From the NCBI GenBank assembly GCA_039720395.1, contig JBBPBK010000059.1, forward strand, positions 291,352-355,351: DNA of 64,000 bases. The letters are read 5' to 3'. The stretch's first letter is position 1; the number at the start of each line of letters is the position of its first letter. A program made the translations under genes and the position numbers. Source of the stretch: Liquidambar formosana (Eukaryota > Streptophyta > Magnoliopsida > Saxifragales > Altingiaceae). Positions 47,736 through 61,200 of the stretch are shown piece after piece. Below the pieces are notes generated by a model. It was given only the letters and a program-made list of their open reading frames with translations, searched no databases and was not told where the DNA came from.

Positions 47736-49428
47736 TTGAAATATGTACTAAAATTTCAAACATTTACAATAAAAACTTGTACGTGCTTTGAAATACAGTC
47801 AGCCTTCCAAAACGTTTGGGTGGCCAGGGAATTCCAAATTTCTCTTTATCCTCATTTTGAGGTCCAAAATGGGGAAAGGGATGAGCATGAGTTGAATAGT
47901 GGGCCTCTAGGATTGGATTTTAATGGGAGGGCTACTGTCCGGAATTTTGATAAGGAAATTTCTAGAGATAAGAATGAGAACAAGTTAGTGGGGTGTCCTC
48001 AGTAGTCTAAAGTTTTAGGAGACTGTATTTCTGAAAGAGGGGATTTAGAGTGTAGAGTCTGATGATATAGTGGGTGGGGCTCCAAAGGAGGTTATTGTGA
48101 GAGGGGTTGAATGGGTGGAAAATCTGCAATGTATCACGAAGATAAAGTTAAGAAGGGTAAGAAGAAGTTGCTGGAGGAGTTAATGGATTTTTCAAATAGC
48201 AAAGGGATTGGGGGTTTTGCAAAGAAGATTAAGGGGAGAGAATCGGGGGCAACGCTCTCAGTCTAAGGGAGGGAAATCAGAGGTGAGTATTCACCTTTTC
48301 CATTTCTGATAGGGTGTTAATAATCAAAATAGGATTATTTGTGGGGAAGCGTTGAAGGTCATTGAAGTTGCGGATATGTTGGGAATGAATTTTGGGAATA
48401 ATAAAGAATAATGGGAGAATTAGGTTCATGATTTTGACGGAAGTGATGAGAGAAGTGCGGAGCTAGTTCTAGTATGTACTTTCGTTTGTGGCCTCAGGAG
48501 GCGGTGTTGGTGGGAATGAGAATTTTTTCATGAAATATTAGGGGTTTGGGTAGACCTGTAGAGAGGAGGGCAGTAAAGAGGTTGGTGAATTGCTTCAAAT
48601 ATAGTGTTCGGCAGTGGCAAGAGCATGGGTGGTAGAGAAGGATCATGGTAGCTGCCTGAGGTTGTTTGGCATGGTTCTGTGTTGCGTGTGGTTTTGTGGG
48701 GTGGATATATGTTGATGCTTGATTCATTGTTGTTGCAGGAGGAGTTTTTGGTTGGTATTACTATTGCTATTGCGGCTGTTAGCAACTCGTGTTGGTTGTC
48801 TTGGATTCTTCAATGTTTTTGGGGCTTGTTGTCTAGTGTATTCGGCTGGTGTGGGGGTATTTGATAGCGGTATGGGTAGCGGTGGGGTAGCTTCATGGGG
48901 CCTTTTTGTTGGTGGTTGATCAGTTAGCTATTTGGGTTTTGGTAGTTTGGTTTCTTTCAGGGTGTGATTTTGTATGCAGCTTGGGTTTGGTTGGATTTTG
49001 GATGTGCTTTATTATGTTTTTTTTCCTCCAATGGAGGTTTGCAAAATGAGTTCGTCTTTATTAGTAGGAGTTTGGAGGTGTTTGGGTTGAGTGGAGTGTT
49101 TTTGAAGGTGTTATTTTTTGTAGCCTGGGTCTAGTTTATTAAAATTGGTGTTGTTTTTGAAGAATTATGTAGGGTCTGTTTTAGTGGAATTGTCATGCTG
49201 TGGCATTGAATTTCTCTTTTTAGTTGGTTTCTGCTCAGCACCTTGCTGAGTTTTGAACATTCTATATTTTGGGGGACTGTTTTTATGGGTTTGTTTGTTT
49301 GCTTAGGTGGTTGTTTTGGGTTAGTTTATTCCTCTGTTTCTAGGGGATTTTCTGCTACTGGTTGTGTCTCATTATCTCTAGTCAATAATAAAGGTTTTCC
49401 TTTTGCGGATCAAAAAAAAAAAAAAAAT
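47736..49428 (+). mobile_element. L1-type LINE relic (right copy)
   Basis: Duplicate of 1,215-2,898 with the same TGA in place of the endonuclease Trp codon (about 48,532), the same internal deletion, and a poly(A) run at 49,411-49,426. The stop therefore predates the large duplication. Confidence 0.7.
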
Positions 49429-49618
49429 CTATATATATATATATATTCCAGAAAAAGGGTCAAGGGAATTCCAAATCTCCTTTTAGTTGGTTTCTGCTCA
49501 GCACTCACCAAAAGGGAGTAATTTTGCTGAAGGTCAATAACAAAAATGCACAGCAAGTGAGCAACATTAACATAAAGAGAAATAAAAGTTCATATTGCAA
49601 CAATATACAATGGAGTAA

Positions 49619-51016
49619 CTACTTGCTAGAGTGGGAGAGTATGGCAAACACGGTTTGTGTGAAGGTGAAAAGCAGTATTAGAATGGCAGCTATGAATGAA
49701 GAGGTTCTCCACGGATCTTTGAAATAATCACGTTTCAAGGTGGCTCTCCATCTGGGCCACCGAGATTTGTAGTGTTTATAGACTCTCCATCTGGGCCACC
49801 GAGATTTATAATGTTGATAGACTTTTCGAGATACCTCACCATAATAGAAATCGTACGCAAGGGTGTCATTGTATAGGGTGTCATTGTATAGCCTGTTGAA
49901 AAGAAGGGATGTGTCTTCAGTACTTAATCCATGCCGTAGAATTCCTTCGTCAGAGAGCACATCCACATCCTTGCTAGTGTTGATGAGGTCATCTAAAAAT
50001 ACAGCGTACGATGTGAAACGATTGGTACAAAAGCAGTTGCCTTGCTCATACGCTATGAGATTCCGAAAAAAGGATTCTGAATTGCTTTGGATTGATAAGG
50101 GAGGGATTTCAAACACTCCATTATGGAACTTGATGTTGAAAATGTCATCGCCAGTTCCTATCCTGAATTTGATTCCAGCCTGCAAGAGATCGGCCACTGG
50201 GGGTAATCGGTGCCAGCTTGCTGTGTGCTGACTGCTTTTGTTTTCTGGTATGGTTTCTTCAACGGATGAGTGAAGCAAGCATTTATGTAAAAGGTCCAGT
50301 ATATGCTTAATATCATGTTGGTTACGTATGTCCTGTGGTGGCAATGTCAGCAACATCATTTCTCTAAAGAACCTGAGAACAAGTGAAGAGAGGGTATGTT
50401 GTTCTGGGTTGTCAACATATATGGTTGGACGGATTAGCTCAAATAAATGCTGGAGAACAAACCAAGGCATTTGGTTTTCAATCAAAATTAAATCATGATA
50501 AAGATTTTCTTTCACGCAAGACCTGTTAAATATGGGGTCATCATGGTGTTTATCCACTAGACCTGCATATTTTAGGAAGAGCTCAATGAGGAAGCAACCA
50601 TCAACAACCATCATTTGAATGAATTTAGAGTCATCGAGATCAATCGATTCAGCATAACACTCAGTAGCACGTTTCCGCAACACCCCAACGCTTTCAACGA
50701 ACTGCAATGAAATTGTTTGAAACCCTTCTTCGTTTCCAACAAACTGGGACGGAGCTGTTTCTAGATCAAAAGGTGCAAATCGATTGTAGAGGCCATGCAG
50801 GTACCACAACTTTATCTTCTCCATCAGTGCTAGTCTTCTATTGTCATGGTGAAAAGGGCCAATTGAGACTATATTAGGATAAAAAACATTCTCGTTATGC
50901 GTTTGCAGTGTCCTTGGGACTTTGAATATGCAATTGATCTCCGAGAGGGAAGGAAGATCATGACATAGGGCCATTAGTATCGTCGAATTAATATGGTCAT
51001 TATCAGTTTCTGCCAT
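49619..51016 (-). CDS. DUF247 (UPF0481) protein, copy 3, mosaic
   Basis: 465 residues, one exon, intact frame, with the same DUF247 layout, internal duplications and C-terminal membrane segment as the other copies. It matches copy 2 at residues 8, 21, 25, 41, 83 and 100, and copy 1 at 162, 189 and all later distinguishing sites; residue 183 again follows copy 2. The switch lies between about 50,533 and 50,663. Private changes are Asn in NRFTSY (Tyr in the others) and the C-terminal end SHSSK instead of SYSRK. Its 5' flank is unit-2-like but has neither the foldback insertion of unit 2 nor the TA tract of unit 1, only a short deletion (near 51,199). Molecular role unknown. Confidence 0.92.
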   Translation of the reverse strand: MAETDNDHINSTILMALCHDLPSLSEINCIFKVPRTLQTHNENVFYPNIVSIGPFHHDNRRLALMEKIKLWYLHGLYNRFAPFDLETAPSQFVGNEEGFQTISLQFVESVGVLRKRATECYAESIDLDDSKFIQMMVVDGCFLIELFLKYAGLVDKHHDDPIFNRSCVKENLYHDLILIENQMPWFVLQHLFELIRPTIYVDNPEQHTLSSLVLRFFREMMLLTLPPQDIRNQHDIKHILDLLHKCLLHSSVEETIPENKSSQHTASWHRLPPVADLLQAGIKFRIGTGDDIFNIKFHNGVFEIPPLSIQSNSESFFRNLIAYEQGNCFCTNRFTSYAVFLDDLINTSKDVDVLSDEGILRHGLSTEDTSLLFNRLYNDTLYNDTLAYDFYYGEVSRKVYQHYKSRWPRWRVYKHYKSRWPRWRATLKRDYFKDPWRTSSFIAAILILLFTFTQTVFAILSHSSK

Positions 51017-52123
51017 CCCAATTTTCCTCCAAGCCCGCTAGTCGAAGTACCAATTGTCAACAACAACCTATGGCAGAAAATTAAGGAGCAAGTTGATTGG
51101 AGCACAAAAGCCTATATTAATTAAAAACGCGTCTAGCTAGGAAAGCGGAGAAATATTGTGCAAACAAATTATAAAGTGAGCTAACTACCAGGAATATCAA
51201 ATAAGTGTGTGATGATGATGCTTTATATCCATATATCCAAAAAAAAAAAAAAATGTAGCTTTATATCTATATACAAAGTGATCGAACTACACTCTAATGC
51301 TATATTTGGCACATTCTTGTATTAAAATAGCACAAAGGTGGTTAGAAAAATAAAAGAGAGGGTTGTTGTGCAAAAAAATTACATATTATGTCATTTGCAT
51401 CATCGAAACACATTGTATCAAATTATAGCACTTAGTAGTACTATAGCACGTGCTAAAATAGAAATATTACAGACAAAATAGCATAAACCAGTATTGGAGA
51501 TGCTCTAAGTGAATGTTGTTACCCTAATATTCATTGTTAGCCCGTTTTAATTTTAACCAAGCAGATGTGGTCATACTCCTATAAGAAAAAAAACAAAACC
51601 AGATTGGTAATCTAGGGCTTAATTGGCAGCTACAATACAAGTTGTAAATAGCGAGGAAGTTCTCAGGTTTTCTGACTTTTCCCCGAGCGAACATGATTGC
51701 GAGGCCGGTTTCGAAAGGCGTGAGCCATTTGACTTCACTGGTTTTCTCCCAGCGAACGTGATCTATGATCATGGGGCCAATCCGAAAGGCATGTGCCATT
51801 GACTGCCTGCCGTATTGGCAATAGCGGAGTTTGGGGGCACTTGCGCCCCACTGGCTCAAATAAATTTTTTTCTTTTGGGGAGTAAATTATTATTTGATAA
51901 CTACTTTTTGAAATAATTACAAAAATAGGTAGATAGTAGTTATACAACCTATTTGTAATAAGTTGACAAAAATATCGTTTTTTAGTATTACATTGGGAAA
52001 TGATTATAAAAAAGTAATTTTTTCAAAGAAAAAAAAAACTCTAGATCTTTCAATTTTCACTTTATAAAATTACAGCACGGTACCCCCATTGGAGATAAAT
52101 CTTGACTCTGCCCCTACCTATTG

Positions 52124-52585
52124 GTTTTTTAATTGGTTTTAATTAGTTTTCTTTCGTTTTTTTTGCAGTTGTTTCCGAGTTAGTGATATTCTGACAAATT
52201 TATTGTGCTTAAAGGGGTGTTTCTTGAGAAGATCTTGGGGTGCTTTAAGAGTTTTATGGTTTGTGGTTGGGTTTTTCTACTGATTTTGGTTGTCCTTTGG
52301 GGTTTTTAAATATATATATTTTTTGGTTGATGTTAGTTTTAGCCAAATATTTGTGGTGTTGTTTGTTGTGGGACATTTTGGTTGATTGAAGGGATGAATT
52401 CATGCTCAGAAACTTGGTGAGTTTTAGAATTTTTTAGTGCATCATGGGTGTTTTTATGGGTTTGGGTATATGGAATTTGGGGATTTTGGTTTCGGTGGGT
52501 TGTGTTTTGACTTTTGGGGCCATTAGTGTTTGTACATCTCTTACTTTATATCAATCGAATATTTTTTTTCACTGATAAAAAAAAA
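52124..52585 (+). mobile_element. LINE 3' end fragment (right copy)
   Basis: Counterpart of 13,062-13,532, ending in ttcactgat plus a short poly(A). No coding capacity. Confidence 0.55.
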
Positions 52586-52705
52586 CAAAATAATTAAATA
52601 ATTTCTCTCAGCCAACAGCATCAAAATATATATATTTTTTAAAAAAACCCATTAAAATTTTGACTGAACTCAAGGTAAAACCTAATGATGTAGCTGAATT
52701 CATAA

Positions 52706-53105
52706 GAGGTAGGTTATTGTCAACACAAAAATTCATTTGCACTCCCACGTTGTTTATACTTTTTTAAAGATTTAAGTAAAATATAAAAGGTTTTTATGAA
52801 AACTAGTCGAGTTATCCATTAGAAAACATCATTTTGCACAACTTTGTAGAAGAAATATTTTCCACAATCTACCGTTTAAGTGGATTTTTTGGTTATTTAC
52901 AATATATGTTTCATCTTTACTAAATGTTTCATAAAAAGTAACCAAAACTTGGAATAACTTTCTTCTACAAAGTAGTTTAGAGTGAGGTTTTCTCATGAAC
53001 TTCACAATTATTTTTCGTAAAAATCTTTTATGTTTTTCATAAAACTTTAAAAAATACAAACTAAGTGGGGTGCAAAGGAATTTTGTAGTGACAATAGCCA
53101 CCCAT
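52706..53105. mobile_element. Palindromic foldback element (right copy)
   Basis: Counterpart of 13,656-14,055. Flanks are aattcataa (52,697-52,705) and aatttataa (53,106-53,114), a 9-bp duplication with one later change. Confidence 0.82.
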
Positions 53106-53114
53106 AATTTATAA

Positions 53115-56100
53115 TATCCAATTAAATTTCTACCACCAAACTCATAAGTAATCACTAGGGATAGGGTATTTTTTTCCTCCTATTTTTTTTTTCTTCCTTT
53201 GTGTTGTGTGGAAAGTTATGATTGATAGTGCATGTTGTAGGGTGTTGAACTTCTCTCTTAACCAAAAAAGAGAATATAAAAACAAAAGCTAAAAAAAAAA
53301 AGAAAAAAACACTGGTCGTGTAGTAATTGCTAGGTGATTTCTAATTGGAAAAATGCTAGAGAAACCAATCTTCTGTCCAAATCTATTATCCAACTAATGC
53401 CACTTCAACTAACTGTAAGTAGTTACATTTCAATAAAACTTTTAATTTGTTGATGGTGACACGTCAGTACATTATCTCATTAGTTTAACAAGTAGATTTG
53501 GACAAATGAGTTCTACGATATAATACTCTCTTACTGAACTTTTCTTATTAATAAGAGAAAGCTCAAACTCAAACTCTAAATGGGAATGGGGAGTTTGAAA
53601 AAGGATATTAGAAGAGGACTTAACCTTAATTATACGGAATAGTGAGAACCCTTTTGTGAATGGTAAATTAATTCGAGACAAACGAGGGAAAATGATTTTG
53701 GCTCTCGAAGATAGAACTGCTGCAGCTCTCATTCACAAATATCCTTCCCCATCCATCTTTATAGGGCTATATATACAGCCTATACTTTATCTTCCAATTT
53801 TTTTAGAAAAAAGTTGCGTTGCATGCACGTTCGGATTTGGTAACTGGCGTCTATATATAGTCAAAAAGGCATAATTAGTCCACACTGGACAGTGGGCAAG
53901 TTATAAAAGCATATATGAAAAAATATCTTCTCAAAATTCACGTCACTCATGCGCCAAGCTTACCTCAGCATAATTAATCCATGCAAGTTACTAGTAGTGA
54001 CCTGCCCAATGCGCAATAAATTTAGTGTTTTTTTTTTTTAATATTTCTTTTATTTTTCTAAATCATACTTAATTTCTTTGAAAAAAAATTAACAAACATT
54101 AGATAATTAAGAATTAGTAGGGGATAGTAGATAAAATGTGGTAATTTAAACCTAAGGAATCTTAATATTGGAGGTTGTACGACATGCATTAGTGGGTTAC
54201 AAGGTTTATTAGACCAATGCACGAGGTACAACTTTAATGCATGGTACTAATATAAGTTAGGTTTATACATGTTCACTTGATCGTCATCTTATATGTATTA
54301 GTCTTGATCGATTAGGTCAGCACGTGTTGCTATAAATTATATCAGTACCATGCATTGAGATTGTACTTTGTGCATTAGCCTAATATACTCATAACTTACT
54401 AATGCACGAAGTACAATCTCCAATGCGGGTGTTAATATAAAATATCAGCACGTCATCATCATCCATACACGGCCATATGTCAGTATGCACTAATCTGGCC
54501 CTTCATTTGCTTTACCCCTCATCCAGCGGCTAATATGTGTTTAGCACTTAAAAAACCCATCAGTCATTGATCGATCGACCCAGATATCTGCACCACTAAA
54601 CCTTTTCCTCACTCTCATTTCACGAGCCACAACTACATCTCGATCGCGAAGGCAGCAATTCAATGATTTTTTCATCAAACAAAATGCATCATTAACAAAA
54701 GACAGTAGTAACTGCACCAAAATTTTTCATTAAAAAAAAGGGCAGCAAATAAAGGGGGGGATAAAGGGGGGGAAAAAACACAGTAAAGGGCAAACACTCA
54801 CTAGGGAACGGTTGCCGGAAATGATGATCGCCTGAGGAGGGAAGGGGTCCTCAGCTACCAATATATGACCGATGTGATATTTAATATGCGTGGTTTGTGT
54901 GAGAATGGTACATAATCCAATGATGAATTTTACAAAATATAAGTAATGTAATAAATTATTAAAAATTGTATCAAAATTTGTGTAAAGATTGTTTCTCGAA
55001 GGGAATTCATTAAATTAGCTTTTGTTGTTGCTGTTGTTGTTTTTCCTTTTTTTTTTAATAGATAGAGGAAGGGTTTCCATTACTTCGTAGACCTCTCAAT
55101 CAGTGGTGGAGTTAAGAATTTTCTATAACCAACTCTATCTATAATCGGGTCTATTTTTGTTTGGATGTTTATGTTTATGTTTTTGCTCAATTTAGAAATT
55201 AAACCATCCTTTTAAGTAACTTTTTGCCGATTGTTTTTTTTACCTAATATACGATGAGAAGAACAAAGAATTCTTTTTTGAACTTAATAATTAATACAAA
55301 GCACAAATATTTATTGTTGATAAAATAGGTACAATTAAAAATATTAAACTTTTGTGAAATTAAAGGGGTAAGAGTTATTTATATGAAGGGAACAAAGAAA
55401 AAGGGAGGATTATAATTAGAAAATGTGAAGGATCAATTTATTTTTTTTTTTCGTTGGGTCAGATTAAAAAATATCAAAATTTATATATAGTAAAAACCAT
55501 TTTTTAAATGGGGTGAGACGTTACCCTCTCCGTCCACCCCTAAGTCAATTAAATGAACATTTGTCATTGACTTTAACGGGAGTGGGTTAGATTTTCCAAA
55601 CATTTGAGAGAAGAAAATGTTGACCGTTGAAAAAATGGAGAGCGGTTGAAGACTTGGTTTAAGAGCTTGTTTGGTTGTCCAAGTATGATCTTACGAGTTA
55701 CGATGACTTGGACTCTGTTCGTCAAAGTATTACCTTGAAGTATATTTTTGGGTAAATATCTAAAGTATCTCTCATAAAAAGAATTATATAAATAAAAAAA
55801 ATCATAAAATAATTTTCATATAAAAAAACCCAAATAAAGTTAAACTATATGAAAAAAAAAAAAAAAAAAAAAAACCCAAGATCTTAACTTTCATCCAATT
55901 CCGTTTGAGTAATGAATTTTCTTGACTAAAATACCCTTATTACATTTTTATTGAAATATAAAAATAATTATTCAAAATTTGTATTACTATTTTTTTATCT
56001 AATAAATGAATTACTTGTCATTTATCACAAAAAAAGGAAAAATGAAAAGAAAACGAACAAATAAATAATTATAAAATGGCTGGGTGTGTCGGTTCAAAAA

Positions 56101-57308
56101 TTATATATTTTAAACAAAGTTGGATGAAAGGTAGGATATTGGGGTTTTTTGGATATATTATAATTTTATTTGGGTTTTTTAGATAGGAAAATTACTTTAT
56201 AAGTTTTTTTTGGATAGAATTCTTTTTTGAGAGATATTTTAGATATTTCTTATTTTCACACGGTCTGATTAACAAACCGTGGTCGATCAACAGTCTAGAT
56301 GACATTGGACTAACAAACAAGGGTCAAGTCTTGATCTTGTTTTCTTAAAAAACGTGTAGATAAATGTTATAATTTTCTTTTTTTTTTTTTTTTGTGGTCG
56401 TAGAAAAAAACAAAATGTTATGATCTTGGGATTTGTTTTAAATTTTAAATTAGTTGGCCACAATTTGCTGCTTGCGTGTCTCACTTTTATTATCAAGTCA
56501 ATTTTGAAACATGTTGGCTCAAAAACAAGGAGAAAAAAAAAAACGATCACTTTCATCCCAACAAGCCTTAATACAACCGTTCATTCTTTTTCCTGTAATT
56601 CCCGACTGGAAAAGCCCAATCCCTAAAGGTCCCTGTGAGATTTGTTTACTAATGGCAATGGTCGACTAACCTCTAATTTTTATTTATTTATTTATTTATT
56701 TTTTTTGTCGGGTAAATTATTCTAGCATGTTAGTAGTTGAGAATTTAAATATCAATGATGATTAAGTTTATTAATCATACATTTTTTCTTGTAAATCATG
56801 AGATTTGCCCTTCCTTTTGAATATTTACTTATATGGTTGGAGCTCATCTGCGATAGTCACTGCGGCTCTCATGAGAATTCTTGAGAAAAGTGAAATTACC
56901 GGAAGAGAGAGACCATTTCTTCTTCAATAAGGTGAATACTAAGAATCTAAGATGGCAATTGAGAAAAGATTAAAAGCTGCAATCTACATCACTTCTGCAT
57001 TCAGTGCTTCTAAGCCCTTTTCTTTATCATTAATATCTCTGGATTACCTTAAAATTGAATTTCGTCATTTTTAATTATTGAGTCACTGGCTCGAAATGTA
57101 ATGTTGCTGCTCTGCAAACTCAGATACTTCTGTTTATAGAAGGTTTTCTTGGGTGAATTCTTCAAGATTTTGATTTAAATCTAACATTTTTCAATGAGTT
57201 TTTAGGATATATGATTTGTGGTTAGTCACTAGACAATTAGAGGGACCCTGGCATCTAAACTTGAATTTGGTAACAACTTTATAAGTGTCACAATTGATGT
57301 TTGAGAGA
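53115..57308. other. Gene-free sequence in the right copy
   Basis: Matches 14,065-18,247 closely. No gene or RNA was recognised. Confidence 0.6.
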
Positions 57309-57717
57309 TGTTAGTGTCCCACATCGGTTGTGAACGATACCTAAAATAGGTTTATAAGACGGCATTGGACACCTCCTTAATGAGGCGCCTTTTGGGCATA
57401 AGGCCCATAAAGACAAACCCGTGAGGCTGGCCAGTGGGTTGGGCCAGAGCGGACAATACCTCGAGGTGAGAGGTTGGGCCGTGCGTTTAACAATGATATC
57501 AAAGCCAGCGTCGTGCTAGCACCGAGCTGGGTATGTTAGTGTCCCACATTAGTTGCGGACAATGCCTACAATAGGCTTATAAGACGGCGTTGGGCACCTT
57601 CTTAGTGAGGCGCCTTTTGGGCATAGGGCCAATAAAGACAAACCCGTGAAACCGGGCAGTGGACTAAGCCAAATCGGACAATACCTTAAGGTGAAGGGTT
57701 GGGCGGCGCGTCTAACA
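57309..57717 (+). mobile_element. TRIM retrotransposon with two LTRs
   Basis: Two direct repeats of 184 bp (57,309-57,492 and 57,534-57,717), each starting TGTTAGTGTCCCACAT and ending in T(C/T)TAACA or TTTAACA. They are separated by only 41 bp that begin with tgatatcaaagcc, close to the usual primer-binding site for initiator tRNA-Met (tggtatcagagcc). There is no coding region. The LTRs have diverged, so this is an old insertion. The left copy has one LTR at the same place. Confidence 0.78.
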
Positions 57718-57741
57718 AAAGGAAATAAGGCTTTTTAGGTT

Positions 57742-58290
57742 ATCCTAGTTGTTGTAATCTCTACTAAGTTATGGTGAAAAAAATCCTTCCATTCTTGCTC
57801 TTGCTGATCGCATGCCCGGCACTTCCAGTGCTCATGTCTGGCGGCCACACACTCCGAACTCTAAATCAGAGGCAACAATATAAATGACCAGAACAGGGTA
57901 AAAAAAATTCCAAAATAGGTCAACCAAAGTCAAACCAGGTCGGATGCAAACTGGATCGGACACAAAACCAAGCTCCACAAAACCTATCACTTTACTGGCC
58001 AGTGGCGTACCTCCTCTAATTGGACGTTTTCCGAATGAGACGCAAAACATCCAAGGCCTAAAGAATGCAAATGGGCAATGGACGTATCCGCAAGGTGGTG
58101 CATATATAAAATCGGGCACAAGCTGAACAGATGCCACTGGTGCATGCCAGGGCTTAATCCCTACCAGGTAAGATAGAGGCTTCTTCTTGTTATAATAACT
58201 GGTCTCTGCTACAAAAGGTTTCTAGTTATTGACACACCATTTTTTCAGAATTTTTTGTAATAGCCAATTGAGTTTCATCATATATATGTT
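57742..58290 (+). pseudogene. FY exon scraps (right copy)
   Basis: 57,742-57,820 matches the FY intron/exon border at about 38,888-38,960 (ttgttgtaatctctac, then the GYGEQNP and GRMP region), with a damaged acceptor. 57,985-58,170 matches the FY exon at 40,310-40,469 plus its donor and intron. The Pro-rich middle is missing and frames are broken. The left copy has lost the first part through a deletion between short aaata stretches. Confidence 0.78.
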
Positions 58291-61200
58291 ATATTTAATG
58301 TTTAGAGTTGTGTGTAACAAACACTACTTTATGAGTTTCTTCTTTCTTTTTTTCTTTTTTTTGTTTTTTGTTTTGTGCTGCGCGTACCTTGATATGAGAC
58401 TGAGGTGGTACAACGCAAGGGAATTAAGTATTTTGAGGAACGGTAAAGATAAGTAAAAAGATTTCAAATAATCTTAAAAATATGCAAAAGATATAGAATT
58501 AAGAAATGATTGGCGGATTGCCTCTTTGATCGCCAAAGGACCGCCTATCGATCAGGAGGGGTTGGGACTCATGTGAGCGTATTCTCATGAAAAAAAAAGC
58601 AGATGGTGTCAAAAGTAAAACAGTTCGTCATTCATTTTGTTTCTTTTTTTAACATTCATATTACACATTTTTTTTTAGATGGAACCAAGGATTGCAATAA
58701 TCCCAGCAGGGCTGGTGAAGCGACTCCCCTCCTAAAAAGAACAAAAGCAAAATTACAAATGCCCACTATACTTCTGTAAATTTGGTAGTGTAGTTACTAA
58801 TTAATGGTAGCAAACGTATTCCAACGAATTGAAATACCAAGGCAATTTACATCGGAAGTTCAAGAAAAACAAGTACTCAAATGCTTTTCGTGGATGATCG
58901 ACTTCTCGGCACCGATAAGAATTTATGTATGCTTCAAATTTATAAATTTGATATAGCTCCAAAATGATGCCGTTCTAAACATACTTGGGTGTTCGTGAAT
59001 GAACTGTCAAATAAAACAAATGCTTTTATATGTATTTGATTTTTTAGGGACTTGAAGCTATCCAAGACATTCCCAAATCCTGATTCTTCCATTAAGGGGC
59101 GTGAGAGATGAACAAGAAAACATAGAAGAAGATTGTTTAAAAATGAAAATGACCTAAAACATTCCAAAATATGAAGTGCTTTAAGAATTCATGGTTCAAT
59201 TTCATAAATTTGATATAGCTCGCTAGTGATGCCATTTTAAAGCTTCTCAATTAGCAAAATGGCAAAGTGGGGGAGAGGGAGAGAGGAGCGGTGAAAAAGA
59301 GAGAAATTGCTTTGAAACTGTGATTCAAAAACATCACTTTTTTTAAAAAAAGGATCCCAATTTGATCATTCTCCACTCAATTAGTCAATGTGGTGAAACT
59401 TATTTAGCAATTAGTCACCTTTCAAAAGAAAGAAAATCCCTAGTTTACCCTTATTATTACTAAGGGCACTAACTTTTTTGTTATTAAAGACATCCTATGT
59501 AACTAACTTGATTTTTTGGTGTTTTAATTTTTAAAAACTTAAAACTTGCAATAAACGTATCTGTTTTTTGAAAAAATTATATATTTTGGAACCTACTCAT
59601 CGACTTCTTCAACACACAATCCATATTGATTAGATAATTATTAAAAAATTAAAACTGTAAAATTTTACTACTTGGCACGGTACAACATAATATTTTGTAA
59701 AACTGTAAAAGTAGTAAAATTTTATAGTTTGACATGATTCACTTCGTAAAATTGTAAAATTTTATTATTTTGTAAAAATGTAAAATTTGTTACTAGAGTG
59801 TTTGCTTCTTCCCTTTGTCGAGAAAATTTCTGAAAGAAAGAAAAGAAAAGAAAATGAAGGAAAATTGATTGTCGGTAGGGATCCAATTGATTTTTGCAAA
59901 GGAACTAGATTGATCCTTACGAAGGACCTAGGCGTGGACTAAAGAGATGTCCATCCAACCTAGGCACGTGCACAAGCTTTTCCCATTTCTCGATCTCTCC
60001 CCTTCACTTCTTCCCTCGCTCGCCGGCACCAATGACCACGACCAAATGAAGACAACAACAAGACCCCTCATAAACCATGCATAAACACCATTTTAAAAAA
60101 AATTATGATGGTTGAGTGTTACCATCCAATGGTTGGTGTGTCGGTGTTGTGCACATCAAGCAATTCCATCTCTCAAAAATATTAATTAGCTTGTAAAGCC
60201 AACTATAACTAAGATATTACGTACATGGATCCTAGTTTGTAGAAGTCCGTAGAAGGAAGTGACATTAATGCCTTCAGTGTTGTCACAGAGGATCTTCGCC
60301 TCCTACTAACCCCAAATAAGAACACAGTCCTCCATATCTACATCACAGCCCAGTGTGATAAAAAGTAGTCCACGAACTTCGTGGAAGAGATCCTTACAAT
60401 GTTATTCTCTTATGGCCGTAGGCTTGGGTAGGTGGAGAGGGAGGGAGAAAGAAATAAGGATGAGGGTATTTTCGATAGATTATAGTAAAATGGACTAAAT
60501 GAGTTGAAAAAAGAATTGGGTGACTATTTGCTAAATAAGTCTTATTTCCGGGGCTGATGGTCAAATCCACCTTCCAAATATAGATCCAACTAACATGTAA
60601 ATGAGAGTCACCCTTTCCACTTTATCAATTCTCATTTCCATTTTCAATTACCATTTCCATTCCCAATTTTACATTCCCACAAGCCAAACATGACCTTTAG
60701 GTTTCCTCCAATATTTCATTGTTGAAGTGTAGGTAGAGACTCGATGACACACAAACAACTATTGGGATATAAAAAGCTTTAAGATCGGGTTAAGAGAGGT
60801 TTTGTTTGATGTTATGAAGAAAAACAGAAGCTGCTATAAATTAGATCTTATAATCAAAGAGATGATAGGTAGTGTAATATAATGGAAGCGGCAGAGTTTT
60901 ATAGTGATATTGCAGAATCCTTCAAAATCAATTTGACAGAGGGAAAGAAATGATATTTTTATGCACTTGATACAAATTGTGTGATGGTCACACAAGACTT
61001 GTGGCCTAAAGATTTATTTATTCTTTGGGGGTCTATCATGCGAATTCAACCCATGACCCCATCCGTCGTTTTTCTTTTTCTTTTTGGTAGACCCATCCGT
61101 CGTTTTCAAATGCCGACTTTGGCGAAAATAGTTAAAACATGAAAAAACAATCAGAAAAATTATAAACCATAGAGGTTAGGATCTTCTTCAATAATGGACA

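Larger units (their letters stand above)
49010..56110 (+). repeat. Single DUF247 unit of the right copy
   Basis: Corresponds to one tandem unit. From 49,245 to about 50,533 it shares diagnostic differences with unit 1, apart from one unit-2-like site near 50,467. From about 50,663 to the right it shares them with unit 2. That is the pattern left by unequal crossover between two tandem units, or by gene conversion. Confidence 0.85.
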
